In this document: piece by piece, positions 1-7,014 of the stretch
Layout of the letters: every line of letters begins with the position of its first letter
Numbering within the stretch: the stretch's first letter is position 1
Assembly (NCBI GenBank): GCA_026414325.1
Contig: JAOAJF010000010.1
Span: forward strand, 250 to 24,228
Origin: Microcaldota archaeon
GTDB lineage: Archaea; Micrarchaeota; Micrarchaeia; Anstonellales; Anstonellaceae
Length of the DNA stretch: 23,979 bases
Reading direction: 5' to 3'
Position numbers and translations under genes: made by a program
The notes under the pieces: generated by a model
Told to the model about the DNA's origin: nothing
Seen by the model: only the letters and a program-made list of their open reading frames with translations
Databases searched by the model: none

Positions 1-1
1 T

Positions 2-91
2 ATTAGTATAGCAGCAGGTTTGGCTGGAGAATTCTATGATAAATTAAATAAATTAACTGCTGGTTCTGCACAAACTAAGGTTTTAGAATAA
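2..91 (+). CDS. Ribosome maturation protein SBDS, C-terminal end (partial)
   Basis: Only the last 29 residues are in the window. They read as the end of the third (ferredoxin-like) domain of archaeal SBDS: an A-G-L-x-x-E-F-Y-D-K-L-N-K-L-T segment followed by A-x-T-K-V-L-E. SBDS works with an EF-2-like GTPase to mature the large ribosomal subunit in eukaryotes, and it also associates with the archaeal exosome. The position directly before rrp4 is the conserved archaeal order. The stop codon overlaps the first base of the Shine-Dalgarno sequence of rrp4, so the two genes are cotranscribed and probably translationally linked. The identification rests on a short segment plus gene order. Confidence 0.82.
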   Translation: MSIAAGLAGEFYDKLNKLTAGSAQTKVLE

Positions 92-100
92 GGTGAAAAA

Positions 101-859
101 ATGCCAAAAATAGTTATGCCTGGCCAAGAGGTTGGCCAAGAGCAAAAAAATGCTCTTACATATTCGGATGAAAAAGGAGTTTATGCAACTGTAATAAGTC
201 TTCAGACAGAAGATGGAAAAATTATTCCTCTAGAAGGGCCTTATCAGCCGGCAATAGATGATTATGTGATAGGTAAAATCAGCGAAGTAAAATTTGGAGG
301 CTATGATGTAGATTTAAATAGTCCATATAAAGCTTTTTTACCAGTGGACAAATTAAATAATTTAAACAACAAAACCTTTTCCTTAGGTGAGGTAATAATA
401 GCAAAAATAGTAAATGTAAATGAAGTGCGAGATATTGAGTTAGGTGATCCAAGGCCATTAGAAGGAGGAATATTGGTTAAAGTTTCTCCAGTCAAAATAC
501 CTCGAATTATAGGAAAGAAAAATTCGATGGTGAACATGATTTCTTTTGCAACAAACTGCAAAATCTACATAGGAAAAAATGGTTTAATTTTTGTTTCTTC
601 CTCTGGGGACTACCTTGCAGCAATAAAGGCAATTAAAATGATTGAAAAACAGGCACATTTTAGTGGGCTTACTCAAAAAGTTGCAGAATTCTTAGAAAAG
701 GAAACAAACAAAAAAATTCCTTTAGATCAAATTCAGCAATCTTCTACACCAGCCTTACCAGCTAAAAAAGAAAGTCAAAATCAAAAATTTGAACACGGAC
801 AAAAAAGAGGATTTCAAAAAGGCTTTAATAATTTTAAAAAAAGACATTTTAGAAGGTGA
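101..859 (+). CDS. rrp4: Exosome complex RNA-binding protein Rrp4
   Basis: Cap subunit of the archaeal exosome; it binds RNA and feeds it to the Rrp41-Rrp42 ring in the cytoplasm. The 252-aa protein has the family order: an N-terminal domain opening with I-V-M-P-G-Q, an S1 domain at about 52-112, and a KH domain at about 125-185 with the loop IIGKKNS at 136-142 in place of a canonical GxxG. The tail from about 203 is rich in Lys, Arg, Gln and Phe and ends in a basic stretch (KKRHFRR); it is probably disordered and may add RNA contacts, which is inference. The start at 101 is chosen because AGGTGA at 91-96 is well placed. The stop codon is part of the GGTGA of rrp41, giving tight coupling. Confidence 0.95.
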   Translation: MPKIVMPGQEVGQEQKNALTYSDEKGVYATVISLQTEDGKIIPLEGPYQPAIDDYVIGKISEVKFGGYDVDLNSPYKAFLPVDKLNNLNNKTFSLGEVIIAKIVNVNEVRDIELGDPRPLEGGILVKVSPVKIPRIIGKKNSMVNMISFATNCKIYIGKNGLIFVSSSGDYLAAIKAIKMIEKQAHFSGLTQKVAEFLEKETNKKIPLDQIQQSSTPALPAKKESQNQKFEHGQKRGFQKGFNNFKKRHFRR

Positions 860-865
860 ACAAAA

Positions 866-1630
866 ATGGAAAATATTCCTAAATTGTTAGACGAGCAAGG
901 CCGACGAATAGACGGAAGAGCAGTAGATGAATTAAGGCCCATCTCTATAAAAGCAGGAGTTTTAAACAATGCCGATGGTTCTGCATTTATAAGGTGGGGA
1001 AATAACAAAATACTCGTTGCAGTTTATGGACCAAGAGAATGTATACCAAAACACGAATCCTCTCCTTATAGGGCTCAGCTTCGCTGTAGATATAATATGG
1101 CTCCATTCTGTTCTTTAGCTGAGCATGGAAAGAGCGGCCCATCAAGAAGAAGCATGGAATTATCAAAAATTATTGGAGAGACTTTTGAAAAAGTGGTAAT
1201 TACAGAAAATTTTCCAAAAACAGCAATAGATATTTTTATTGATGTCTTGCAATCAGATGGAGGAACAAGATGCGCTGCTGTAACTGCTACTACTGTAGCA
1301 TTAGCAGATGCAGGAATTCCACTAAAAGATATGGTTGCAGCAGTAGCTGTTGGAAAAATAGAAAACAAAGTAGTTCTAGATTTATCAAAAGATGAAGATA
1401 ATTTTGGCCAATCAGATAATCCAATAGCAATAGGAGTAAGGGATGAACAAATCTTTCTCTATCAAATGGATGGACTTTTAACAAAAGAGGAGATTAAAGA
1501 AGGATTGAGGATGGCTTTTGCTGCAATAAAAAAGATTCACTCTTTACAGCTAAAAGCCTTAGAAGAAAATTATACTAGCCAGGAGCATCAAAAATTTATA
1601 AGTTTAAATATGCCTACTTTCAAGATTTGA
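866..1630 (+). CDS. rrp41: Exosome catalytic subunit Rrp41 (RNase PH-type 3'-5' exoribonuclease)
   Basis: Catalytic subunit of the hexameric exosome ring; it phosphorolyses RNA 3'-5' and can also add tails. The 254-aa RNase PH fold begins with G-R-R-I-D-G-R (12-18). The phosphate and RNA-binding region is visible as C-R-Y-N-M-A-P-F (74-81), followed by R94/R95 in the S-R-R-S-M-E-L segment. The two acidic catalytic positions, separated by six residues in archaeal Rrp41, are D178 and D184 in the D-N-F-G-Q-S-D stretch, so the protein looks active. The G-G-T-R-C-A-A segment at 132-138 is also typical. GGTGA precedes the start by five bases and overlaps the rrp4 stop. It is followed by its inactive partner rrp42. 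Confidence 0.97.
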   Translation: MENIPKLLDEQGRRIDGRAVDELRPISIKAGVLNNADGSAFIRWGNNKILVAVYGPRECIPKHESSPYRAQLRCRYNMAPFCSLAEHGKSGPSRRSMELSKIIGETFEKVVITENFPKTAIDIFIDVLQSDGGTRCAAVTATTVALADAGIPLKDMVAAVAVGKIENKVVLDLSKDEDNFGQSDNPIAIGVRDEQIFLYQMDGLLTKEEIKEGLRMAFAAIKKIHSLQLKALEENYTSQEHQKFISLNMPTFKI

Positions 1631-1645
1631 TTTTTAGGTGAATTT

Positions 1646-2437
1646 ATGGAAATTATACGAGAAATTAATGGGGAGCTCATAAAAAATCTTCTAAAACAAG
1701 GAAAAAGAGCAGATGGAAGAGGAAAGCTTCAATATCGAAAAATAGAAGTAGAAAAAAATGTTATTGATAATGCAGAAGGTTCAGCCTTATGTAGATTAGG
1801 CAATACTCAAGTTCTTGCAGCAGTTAAAATAGGATTAGCTGCTCCTTTTCCAGATAGACCAGATGAAGGAGTTCTTTCAACAAGTGCTGAATTCACTCCT
1901 ATTGCAGCATCTCATTTTGAGCCAGGCCCTCCATCTATTGATTCTATAGAACTTGCTAGAGTAGTTGATAGAGGGATTCGCTCATCAGAAATTGTTGATT
2001 TAAAAAAATTAACAACTTCAAATCCAGAATTAGTAAAAGCAATTTATTTGGATCTATGGATAATAGATTATGATGGAAACTTGTTTGATGCTTCAACAAT
2101 TGCTGCTGTGGTGGCATTAAAAAATACCTATTTACCTAAACTAGAAAATGACAAATTGATATACGAAGAAAGAGTAGAAAAACTTCAGACAAAGGCCTGT
2201 CCAATTAGCTGCACCTTTGGAAAAATAGAAAATCACATTATTTTAGACCCAACTTTTGATGAAGAAATTTCCCTAAGCCCAATGATAACAATAACAACAA
2301 CTTCTAATCATGTTTGTGCAGTACAAAAATCAAAGGGAGGGGGATTTTCAAAAAACGAGCTATTAGAATTGGTTGATCTAGCATTTGAAAAGGGACAAGA
2401 GATAAGACAATTACTTGACTTAAGAGAGCTAGACTAA
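1646..2437 (+). CDS. rrp42: Exosome non-catalytic subunit Rrp42 (RNase PH-like)
   Basis: Structural partner of Rrp41; three Rrp41-Rrp42 dimers form the ring, and Rrp42 contributes to RNA binding without its own active site. The 263-aa length is usual for the archaeal family. Recognisable features are G-K-R-A-D-G-R near residue 19, the E-G-S-A-L-C-R-L-G-N-T-Q-V-L-A-A-V-K block, F-x-P-I-A-A with E-P-G-P-P, and I-E-L-A-R-V-V-D-R-G-I-R. The region matching the catalytic Asp pair of Rrp41 reads L-D-P-T-F-D-E-E and lacks the second Asp, as expected for Rrp42. An SD (AGGTGA) lies seven bases before the ATG. It is the last gene before a 95-base gap that may carry an internal promoter. Confidence 0.96.
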   Translation: MEIIREINGELIKNLLKQGKRADGRGKLQYRKIEVEKNVIDNAEGSALCRLGNTQVLAAVKIGLAAPFPDRPDEGVLSTSAEFTPIAASHFEPGPPSIDSIELARVVDRGIRSSEIVDLKKLTTSNPELVKAIYLDLWIIDYDGNLFDASTIAAVVALKNTYLPKLENDKLIYEERVEKLQTKACPISCTFGKIENHIILDPTFDEEISLSPMITITTTSNHVCAVQKSKGGGFSKNELLELVDLAFEKGQEIRQLLDLRELD

Positions 2438-2460
2438 AAATTAGGCTTTAGATGCAAATA

Positions 2461-2468
2461 TTTAAATA
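2461..2468 (+). promoter_or_regulatory. Possible internal archaeal TATA box before rpl37ae
   Basis: The 95-base gap between rrp42 and rpl37ae is the only real gap in this operon. It contains TTTAAATA at 2461-2468, the preferred archaeal TATA shape. A start of transcription about 26 bases downstream would leave a leader of roughly 40 bases containing the GGTG at 2524-2527 that serves rpl37ae. A second candidate, TATTATATTA, lies at 2483-2492. Either could give the ribosomal and RNA polymerase genes their own expression level. In AT-rich DNA such boxes also arise by chance. Confidence 0.4.
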
Positions 2469-2532
2469 TGGTGCTACTAACATATTATATTAGCAACATT
2501 AAAGATTAGTTTATTTTTTAGTTGGTGTTAGT

Positions 2533-2769
2533 ATGGTTGATATGCTTGTTAGATTTGGGCCAAGTTTAAGAAAACTTTATCTGAAGGTAAAAAAAGATAA
2601 AACTTCTACCTATGTCTGTCCAAAAACTGGAAAAAAATTAAAAAGAGTTTCCTTTGCTTTATGGAAATCTTATGCTGGAATTTTATATGCTGGTGGAGCT
2701 TATACTCCTACAACAGTAGCAGGAGAAACTTTTGATAGAATGTTAAAAGAATATAAAGAAAAAACTTAA
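2533..2769 (+). CDS. rpl37ae: Large ribosomal subunit protein L37Ae (eL43), degenerate zinc ribbon
   Basis: Component of the archaeal and eukaryotic 50S/60S subunit that binds 23S rRNA. The 78-aa protein keeps the family outline: a short basic N-terminus with R-F-G-P-S-L-R-K, the strand Y-V-C-P, K-K-L-K-R-V-S, the conserved W44, and A-G-G-A-Y-T-P at 53-59. Canonical members carry two C-x-x-C pairs that hold zinc. Here only C29 remains: its partner position is T32, and the second pair after W44 is S46 and G49. Cysteine-free L37Ae forms are known, so the protein is probably functional without metal. It lies between rrp42 and rpoP, the conserved archaeal order. Start 2533 is chosen on GGTG at 2524-2527; ATG 2542 is an alternative. 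Confidence 0.88.
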   Translation: MVDMLVRFGPSLRKLYLKVKKDKTSTYVCPKTGKKLKRVSFALWKSYAGILYAGGAYTPTTVAGETFDRMLKEYKEKT

Positions 2770-2781
2770 AAAGTGATTTTT

Positions 2782-2913
2782 ATGTATATTTGTGGTAAAT
2801 GTAAAGCAACAATAAAAAAACTCGATGAAAAATATACTCGCTGTCCAGAATGTGGTTATAGAATCTTATTTAAACAAAGGCCTCCTATAGCAAAAGAGGT
2901 TTCTACTGATTAA
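2782..2913 (+). CDS. rpoP: DNA-directed RNA polymerase subunit P (Rpb12/RpoP)
   Basis: Small zinc-binding subunit of archaeal RNA polymerase, homologous to eukaryotic Rpb12; it helps assemble the Rpo3/Rpo11 platform and open promoters. The 43-residue protein starts M-Y-I-C-G-K-C and has two intact zinc pairs, C4/C7 and C21/C24 (C-P-E-C-G-Y-R), followed by the conserved I-L-F-K-Q-R. Length and spacing fit the family. GTGA at 2773-2776 is a plausible ribosome binding site. The gene lies twelve bases after rpl37ae and three bases before the Brix gene, the usual archaeal order. It is easy to miss because it is so short. Confidence 0.93.
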   Translation: MYICGKCKATIKKLDEKYTRCPECGYRILFKQRPPIAKEVSTD

Positions 2914-2916
2914 TCC

Positions 2917-3402
2917 ATGCTACTTACTACTTCTAAAAATTTAAAAAAAGAATATAAAAAAATTGCAAAAAAATTATCTAAATATATTTTTGGCCTAAAG
3001 TTTAGCTCAAGAAAAAATCGCTCCTTAGTCAAGCTTTCTGCTCTCACTCTAAAAAAAAGTCATGATAGTATTGGTGTTTTTAGCTATTTTTCTAAAAAAA
3101 ATTGTTTTATTATAAGAAAATATTTTTATAATCCAGCCTTAGATATTTTTCAATGGGATAAACAAGCTCTTTTAATTGATAATTTAAAATTCGGCCAAAA
3201 AGTAGCCTTTAGCTCTCCAATTAAAGTTCAATCCTCTGGTAAAAAAAATTTAGTAAAATTTTTCTCGATTTATTCTGACCCACTAGAAAAAATAGGCCTG
3301 GCAAATATTTTTAAAACACAAATTCTAAAAAACAATATAGCTAAATTTTTTTATAATGGCCAAGAAATTCTTTCATTTAGTTTTAAATTTATAAGGGAAT
3401 AA
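2917..3402 (+). CDS. Brix domain protein (Imp4-like ribosome/rRNA processing factor)
   Basis: Archaeal single-domain Brix proteins are related to eukaryotic Imp4, Rpf1 and Brx1 and act in rRNA processing and subunit assembly. The 161-aa protein opens with the Brix signature M-L-L-T-T-S-K (family consensus is a hydrophobic run, T-T-S-R/K), then a basic helix. Several later segments are very Lys-rich, as expected for rRNA binding. The rest has diverged, and the assignment leans on the N-terminal motif plus the position directly after rpoP, where archaeal genomes usually carry this gene. It begins three bases after the rpoP stop with no good SD, suggesting translational coupling. Confidence 0.78.
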   Translation: MLLTTSKNLKKEYKKIAKKLSKYIFGLKFSSRKNRSLVKLSALTLKKSHDSIGVFSYFSKKNCFIIRKYFYNPALDIFQWDKQALLIDNLKFGQKVAFSSPIKVQSSGKKNLVKFFSIYSDPLEKIGLANIFKTQILKNNIAKFFYNGQEILSFSFKFIRE

Positions 3403-3405
3403 AAA

Positions 3406-3630
3406 ATGGATGAAAAAACTTTTAAAATTATTTTAGAAATTCTAAAAAAACATCTTTCTTACCTAGAAAAAAGAGGAGTGAAACTAATCGCTAAATTAGA
3501 AGCTAGCTCTATATCTTTTGTTGTAGTTCCAACAAAGAAAAATAAAATAACCAAAAGTCAAAAAGAAAGAGCAATTTTAGCATCTAAAAGGCTAGTAAAT
3601 CTATTAATAAATCTTAATGATAATATTTAA
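3406..3630 (+). CDS. Small protein of unknown function in the exosome-prefoldin operon
   Basis: A 74-residue protein that I do not recognise with confidence. Predicted order is helix (2-23), two strands (about 25-42, K-L-I-A-K-L-E then S-I-S-F-V-V-V-P), then a basic helix ending in A-S-K-R-L-V-N-L-L. Many archaea have the KEOPS subunit Pcc1 at this place, but Pcc1 starts with a strand and the motifs do not fit. The helix-strand-strand-helix order is closer to the small DUF3194 proteins found next to prefoldin beta in some archaea; this is only a topological resemblance. The gene starts three bases after the Brix gene and 16 bases before prefoldin beta, so it is certainly part of the operon. 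Confidence 0.7.
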   Translation: MDEKTFKIILEILKKHLSYLEKRGVKLIAKLEASSISFVVVPTKKNKITKSQKERAILASKRLVNLLINLNDNI

Positions 3631-3636
3631 TTTATA

Positions 3637-3641
3637 GGTGA
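3637..3641 (+). promoter_or_regulatory. Shine-Dalgarno GGTGA that decides the prefoldin beta start
   Basis: GGTGA at 3637-3641 lies five bases before ATG 3647. The same pattern precedes rrp4, rrp41 and rrp42, so translation should begin at 3647. The in-frame GTG at 3638 is inside this site and is unlikely to be the start. Confidence 0.75.
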
Positions 3642-3646
3642 ACTTT

Positions 3647-4009
3647 ATGGCAGAAGCAATTAGAGATCCTCTAAAATTACAGGCACAGGTTAATGAATTT
3701 CAAAGGCTTGGTCAGCAACTACAAATTCTTGATGCTCAAGAGCAGCAATTAAACTTTTTGATAGATGAGCTAAAACAAGCACAAGAAGAGTTGAAAAAAA
3801 GCTCTGGGGCAATATATAAAGCAGCAGGCCATCTTCTAATTGAGATTGATAAAAAATCTGCAACAGAAGAAGTAATAGAAAAATTAGAATTGTATCAAAA
3901 TCGTCTAAAATCTCTTCAAAAACAACGAGATAGCATGAAGCAAAAATTTAATGAATTAAGACAAACCATAGAAAGCTCAATAGCTGAGCAAAAAAATGTT
4001 TCAGAATGA
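3647..4009 (+). CDS. pfdB: Prefoldin beta subunit
   Basis: Subunit of the hexameric jellyfish-shaped co-chaperone that captures unfolded proteins and hands them to the thermosome. From ATG 3647 the protein is 120 residues, the usual length. Two long coiled-coil helices are evident: about 10-55, rich in Gln, Leu and Glu, and about 70-115. A central segment with A-A-G-H-L-L-I-E forms the beta hairpin linker that builds the barrel. The gene sits at its conserved place downstream of the exosome genes. Its last bases overlap the next start (ATGA at 4006-4009), so the DHH protein is translationally coupled to it. Confidence 0.93.
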   Translation: MAEAIRDPLKLQAQVNEFQRLGQQLQILDAQEQQLNFLIDELKQAQEELKKSSGAIYKAAGHLLIEIDKKSATEEVIEKLELYQNRLKSLQKQRDSMKQKFNELRQTIESSIAEQKNVSE

Positions 4010-4971
4010 TAGTTAAATACAGCTCCAATCCAACAAAAAAATTTAAAAAAAATTTTTTTTCAATAGTTGGAAAGCCAACAATCATTACTTTTCATTCTTT
4101 AGCTGATTTAGATTGTTGTGCAAGTGCGATTGCGATTCAAGAATTCTTAGGTAAAAATTCAATTATTGCAATGCAAGATAGTGTACAGTCAGAAGTAAAA
4201 AACATAATTAGAAATTATTACAGCTCTTTTTTAAAATTTTCAAAAGCAAAAAAACTTTATCCGAATGCAAAAATTATAGTTTTGGACTGCAATGAAAAAA
4301 ATCTTCTTCTTAATAATGTTCAAAAAGCAGATTTTTTAATTGATCATCATGCCTTAAGTAATAATTCAATAAAAGCAGAAAATTCTTTTGTCTGTCCAGA
4401 AGCCAGCTCAACTGCAGAGCTAGTTGCAAAAATAGTTCAACCCTCTAAAGAAGTAGCAGCTTTATTAGTTTTGGCAATAGTTTCAGATTCAGCAAAATTA
4501 ATCCATGCAAATTACGAAACTTTTTATACTCTCTATAAATTATTAAAGGAAAATAATTTAAATTTCGAGGAGGTTTGCCAACCTCTCTATTCTCCACTCT
4601 CTGCTAAAATCAGAATGGAAATTCTAAAGGCCCTTCCAAATATTGAGCTTTCTACAAAAAGTGGCTATATAGTTGCAACAGGCCTAAGCCCATCTCATCC
4701 ATCTCTAGTTGCTGAAGCTTTGATAAAAATAGGTGCAGATGTAGCCTTTGTAGCTTCAATACAAAACAATTGTGTTATTAGTGCCAGAATGCACAAAAGA
4801 AACTTGTTTGCTGCTCAGCTTCCTTTGATAATGAAAAAAGTAGCTAAGGTTTTGGGTGGAGAGGGTGGCGGGCATCCTTTAGCAGCTGCTGCCTCCGGAC
4901 CAAAAATCGAGAATTCTTCTAAATCATTAAAATTAGCAAAAAAACTTTTTTTCAAACAAATAGAAAAATAA
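4006..4971 (+). CDS. DHH-family phosphoesterase (RecJ/NrnA-like) with DHHA1 domain
   Basis: Predicted metal-dependent phosphoesterase or nano-RNase, 321 aa. DHH domain motifs in order: H30-x3-D34-x-D36 (motif I), L-D94 in V-L-D-C, I-D-H-H at 112-115, and S-D161. The C-terminal DHHA1 substrate-binding domain carries G-G-E-G-G-G-H at 284-290 followed by P-L-A-A-A-A-S-G. All metal ligands appear present. Such archaeal proteins degrade short RNA or DNA or act as RecJ-like nucleases, and the substrate here cannot be told. The location at the end of an RNA-decay operon would suit removal of short oligoribonucleotides left by the exosome (inference). It overlaps prefoldin beta by four bases and ends one base from the convergent DUF2070 gene. 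Confidence 0.88.
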   Translation: MIVKYSSNPTKKFKKNFFSIVGKPTIITFHSLADLDCCASAIAIQEFLGKNSIIAMQDSVQSEVKNIIRNYYSSFLKFSKAKKLYPNAKIIVLDCNEKNLLLNNVQKADFLIDHHALSNNSIKAENSFVCPEASSTAELVAKIVQPSKEVAALLVLAIVSDSAKLIHANYETFYTLYKLLKENNLNFEEVCQPLYSPLSAKIRMEILKALPNIELSTKSGYIVATGLSPSHPSLVAEALIKIGADVAFVASIQNNCVISARMHKRNLFAAQLPLIMKKVAKVLGGEGGGHPLAAAASGPKIENSSKSLKLAKKLFFKQIEK

Positions 4972-4972
4972 A

Positions 4973-6748
4973 TTAAATTTTATTTAAAAACCATAGAAGA
5001 AAAAGAATAGCTCCAATTATGATTGTTGGAAAAAGAATTTTTAAAATTGCTAAAACTGAGTTTATTGTACTAACTATTTCTACTGTCTGATATGGCCCTA
5101 TGACTTTTAGTTCAATCTCTTCTTTTATCATTCCAAATTCAGCATACTCTAAATCTTTGTAGGCTTCTTTTGCTAAATTCAAACAAATCTCTATTATTTT
5201 TTGTTGTTGTTCTGGTTCTGTTGCTGGGGTATTAAAAACTCTTGAGATTGTGCTAAGCTGATGAGTATCTGTTGTAAAAACTTCTACAGCTAAACAGTCT
5301 TTAAACTCTTGTTTTATTTGTTTTATAATTTCTTCTCTCAAAAAAGGAAGAATAGAATTAGAATCAAAAACAATTAAAAATATTGCTCGTTTGTTTTCTC
5401 CCTCGATACATACTGCTTTTATACCTCCTGAAGCAATCCCCTGTATATCTGTAGGATAAAAAGTAGAGAGGCCTATCTTCAATTTTGTAAGAAGAGACTT
5501 TTGTTTCAAACATTTTTCTAAAGCCTTTTCCATCTCAAAAGAGACAGGAGAGCCAGGCTCAATATAATCTATCTCTTCAGTTTCACTATTATGGCAATCA
5601 ATCACAATCGCTTCTTTAGCCTTTTTTTTCATTTTTTCCATCAAGGCCCATCCTATTGCTAAATTTATATCTTCTGTAGAATGCGGTGCTCTGCTAAAAG
5701 CAGCAATCATAAATTGATTTATTTCAAACAAATAGCAGATACTATTTTGATAACTTTGTTGTTTAAAGCCAAAATAAGCAGTTTTATATTTGATTTTTTG
5801 AATCATTTGTTTTATTTTTTGGTTTATATTTTCCAGGCTAGAAGAGCTAACAGGATCTAGAGAATGAGTGGCAGTACCATGAAAAACTACGATATAATCT
5901 TTATAAGTTTTTAGATATTCTTCTACTTTCGCTGGAAATTCACTTCCGCCTAAATTTCCAAATGGACCAAAATGAAAATAAGGAACAACAAAATGAATAT
6001 TTTTTTTCTTTGTTTTAAATGAGGCAACAGCTATCCAAGTTTTTATCTCCTGGCCCAACTCATCTAAAGCTTCTTCTAAATCGTTTTGCTTGTATAGCCA
6101 TTGAGAAAAAAACATCTCAATCATTTGATTAGAGCTAACTTTTAGATTCTTTTTTAATGGCCTAGAAATTAAATACAAAAATAAGTAGCCTATTAAGAAT
6201 ATAGAAAGAAGAGAAATAAAAATTTTCAGAATAATTTGTTGCTCTTCCATCTTAATAAAAGAAAAGCCAAAACTAAATGAAAAAAAGTAAACAATAAGTT
6301 GCACAACTGAAAAAATAAAACCAGAGCGCTTTAGCCCAAATATCAAATTTAATACAAATAGCCATAATAGGAAAGAAAAACCAAATCCAATGAATATAAA
6401 ATTATATGCACTCTGGCCAATAATATTGTAAAATAAATATGTAAGAAAAATAAAAAAAAGATAGATTAATAAAGAAAGAAAAGAAAGAAAAAAGGCCTGA
6501 TTTGTTTTTACTTTTTTTCTAAAAACTTTTAAAATTATAGCAGAAAAAATAGTTGGAAAAATAAAACTTATAAATGAAAGTCCAGCTGAATAAAAAATTG
6601 TACTTGGATTCATCTCTTTTGTTATAAGATAGTCTATTATAAGGCCGCCTATAATAGAGCTAATTATAATATAAAAAATTATTTTAGAAGTAGAAGGAAG
6701 AGTTAAAAAATATTTACTTAATCCTATAGTTTGTTTAGCAGTTTCCAT
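4973..6748 (-). CDS. DUF2070 family archaeal integral membrane protein
   Basis: A 591-aa archaeal membrane protein of unknown function. The N-terminal third holds about six or seven membrane segments (roughly residues 22-195), then a large soluble domain (about 210-555), and a last hydrophobic segment at 565-588. The soluble domain carries the family motifs HFGPFGNLGGSEFP (259-272), H-G-T-A-T-H-S-L-D-P (290-299), a later R-A-P-H-S-T-E-D (353-360) and I-D-C-H-N (383-387). The conserved His and Asp residues suggest a metal-dependent enzyme domain on the membrane; that is inference, as the family has no known activity. It follows the 70-aa gene by one base on the same strand and converges on the DHH gene. 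Confidence 0.88.
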   Translation of the reverse strand: METAKQTIGLSKYFLTLPSTSKIIFYIIISSIIGGLIIDYLITKEMNPSTIFYSAGLSFISFIFPTIFSAIILKVFRKKVKTNQAFFLSFLSLLIYLFFIFLTYLFYNIIGQSAYNFIFIGFGFSFLLWLFVLNLIFGLKRSGFIFSVVQLIVYFFSFSFGFSFIKMEEQQIILKIFISLLSIFLIGYLFLYLISRPLKKNLKVSSNQMIEMFFSQWLYKQNDLEEALDELGQEIKTWIAVASFKTKKKNIHFVVPYFHFGPFGNLGGSEFPAKVEEYLKTYKDYIVVFHGTATHSLDPVSSSSLENINQKIKQMIQKIKYKTAYFGFKQQSYQNSICYLFEINQFMIAAFSRAPHSTEDINLAIGWALMEKMKKKAKEAIVIDCHNSETEEIDYIEPGSPVSFEMEKALEKCLKQKSLLTKLKIGLSTFYPTDIQGIASGGIKAVCIEGENKRAIFLIVFDSNSILPFLREEIIKQIKQEFKDCLAVEVFTTDTHQLSTISRVFNTPATEPEQQQKIIEICLNLAKEAYKDLEYAEFGMIKEEIELKVIGPYQTVEIVSTINSVLAILKILFPTIIIGAILFLLWFLNKI

Positions 6749-6749
6749 A

Positions 6750-6962
6750 TTAATCTAATTGATTTTTGCTTTTATTTTTATTTAACTGCTGGATTTTCTT
6801 TTTTTCAAATCTTTTTGAGCTCTCTATTATTATCTTCTCTAATTTAAATACATTTTGAACATATTCTTTTGCAATTTTTTCAAATGGTATTTTATTTTTT
6901 TTCGACATTTTTGTTAGCTCTAGAGCCAAATACCTAAGCTCTGAATTTGCCTCATTGGCCAT
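6750..6962 (-). CDS. Small conserved-looking helical protein, unknown function
   Basis: A 70-residue soluble protein without a recognised domain. It begins M-A-N-E-A-N-S-E-L-R-Y-L-A-L-E-L-T-K-M, continues as helices with alternating charged and hydrophobic residues, and ends in a very Lys- and Gln-rich tail. Its stop codon lies one base before the DUF2070 start, so the two form a bicistronic unit. The start at 6962 fits a leaderless message from an AT box about 26 bases upstream (6983-6992). It may be a partner or regulator of the DUF2070 protein; only the gene order supports that. Confidence 0.72.
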   Translation of the reverse strand: MANEANSELRYLALELTKMSKKNKIPFEKIAKEYVQNVFKLEKIIIESSKRFEKKKIQQLNKNKSKNQLD

Positions 6963-6982
6963 AACTAGATTTATATATTAAG

Positions 6983-6992
6983 AATTTTAAAT
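6983..6992. promoter_or_regulatory. Shared bidirectional promoter box between the 70-aa gene and NMD3
   Basis: The 52-base gap between the minus-strand start (6962) and the preferred NMD3 start (7015) has the palindrome TTTAAA at 6986-6991 exactly in its centre. Each start codon is about 26.5 bases from the centre, the standard TATA-to-start distance in archaea. One box could therefore drive both leaderless genes. A second AT stretch, TTATATATTA at 6971-6980, is also present. Confidence 0.45.
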
Positions 6993-7014
6993 GCTTTTGT
7001 TTTTTATTCTTATA

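Noticed and set aside
301..1484. Minus-strand open frames opposite rrp4 and rrp41
   Set aside because: They have no recognisable domain, no start signals, and lie fully opposite well-identified genes; shadows of AT-rich coding sequence.
3406..3630. Naming the 74-aa protein Pcc1
   Set aside because: Gene order suggests it, but the predicted helix-first order and the lack of Pcc1 motifs do not support it; left unnamed.
3638..3646. GTG at 3638 as the prefoldin beta start (three extra residues)
   Set aside because: The GTG is part of the GGTGA ribosome binding site of ATG 3647, the same pattern as in front of rrp4, rrp41 and rrp42.
6991..7014. ATG 6991 as the NMD3 start
   Set aside because: It would add eight hydrophobic residues absent from this soluble family, and the AT box is only a few bases from it; ATG 7015 has the right promoter distance.
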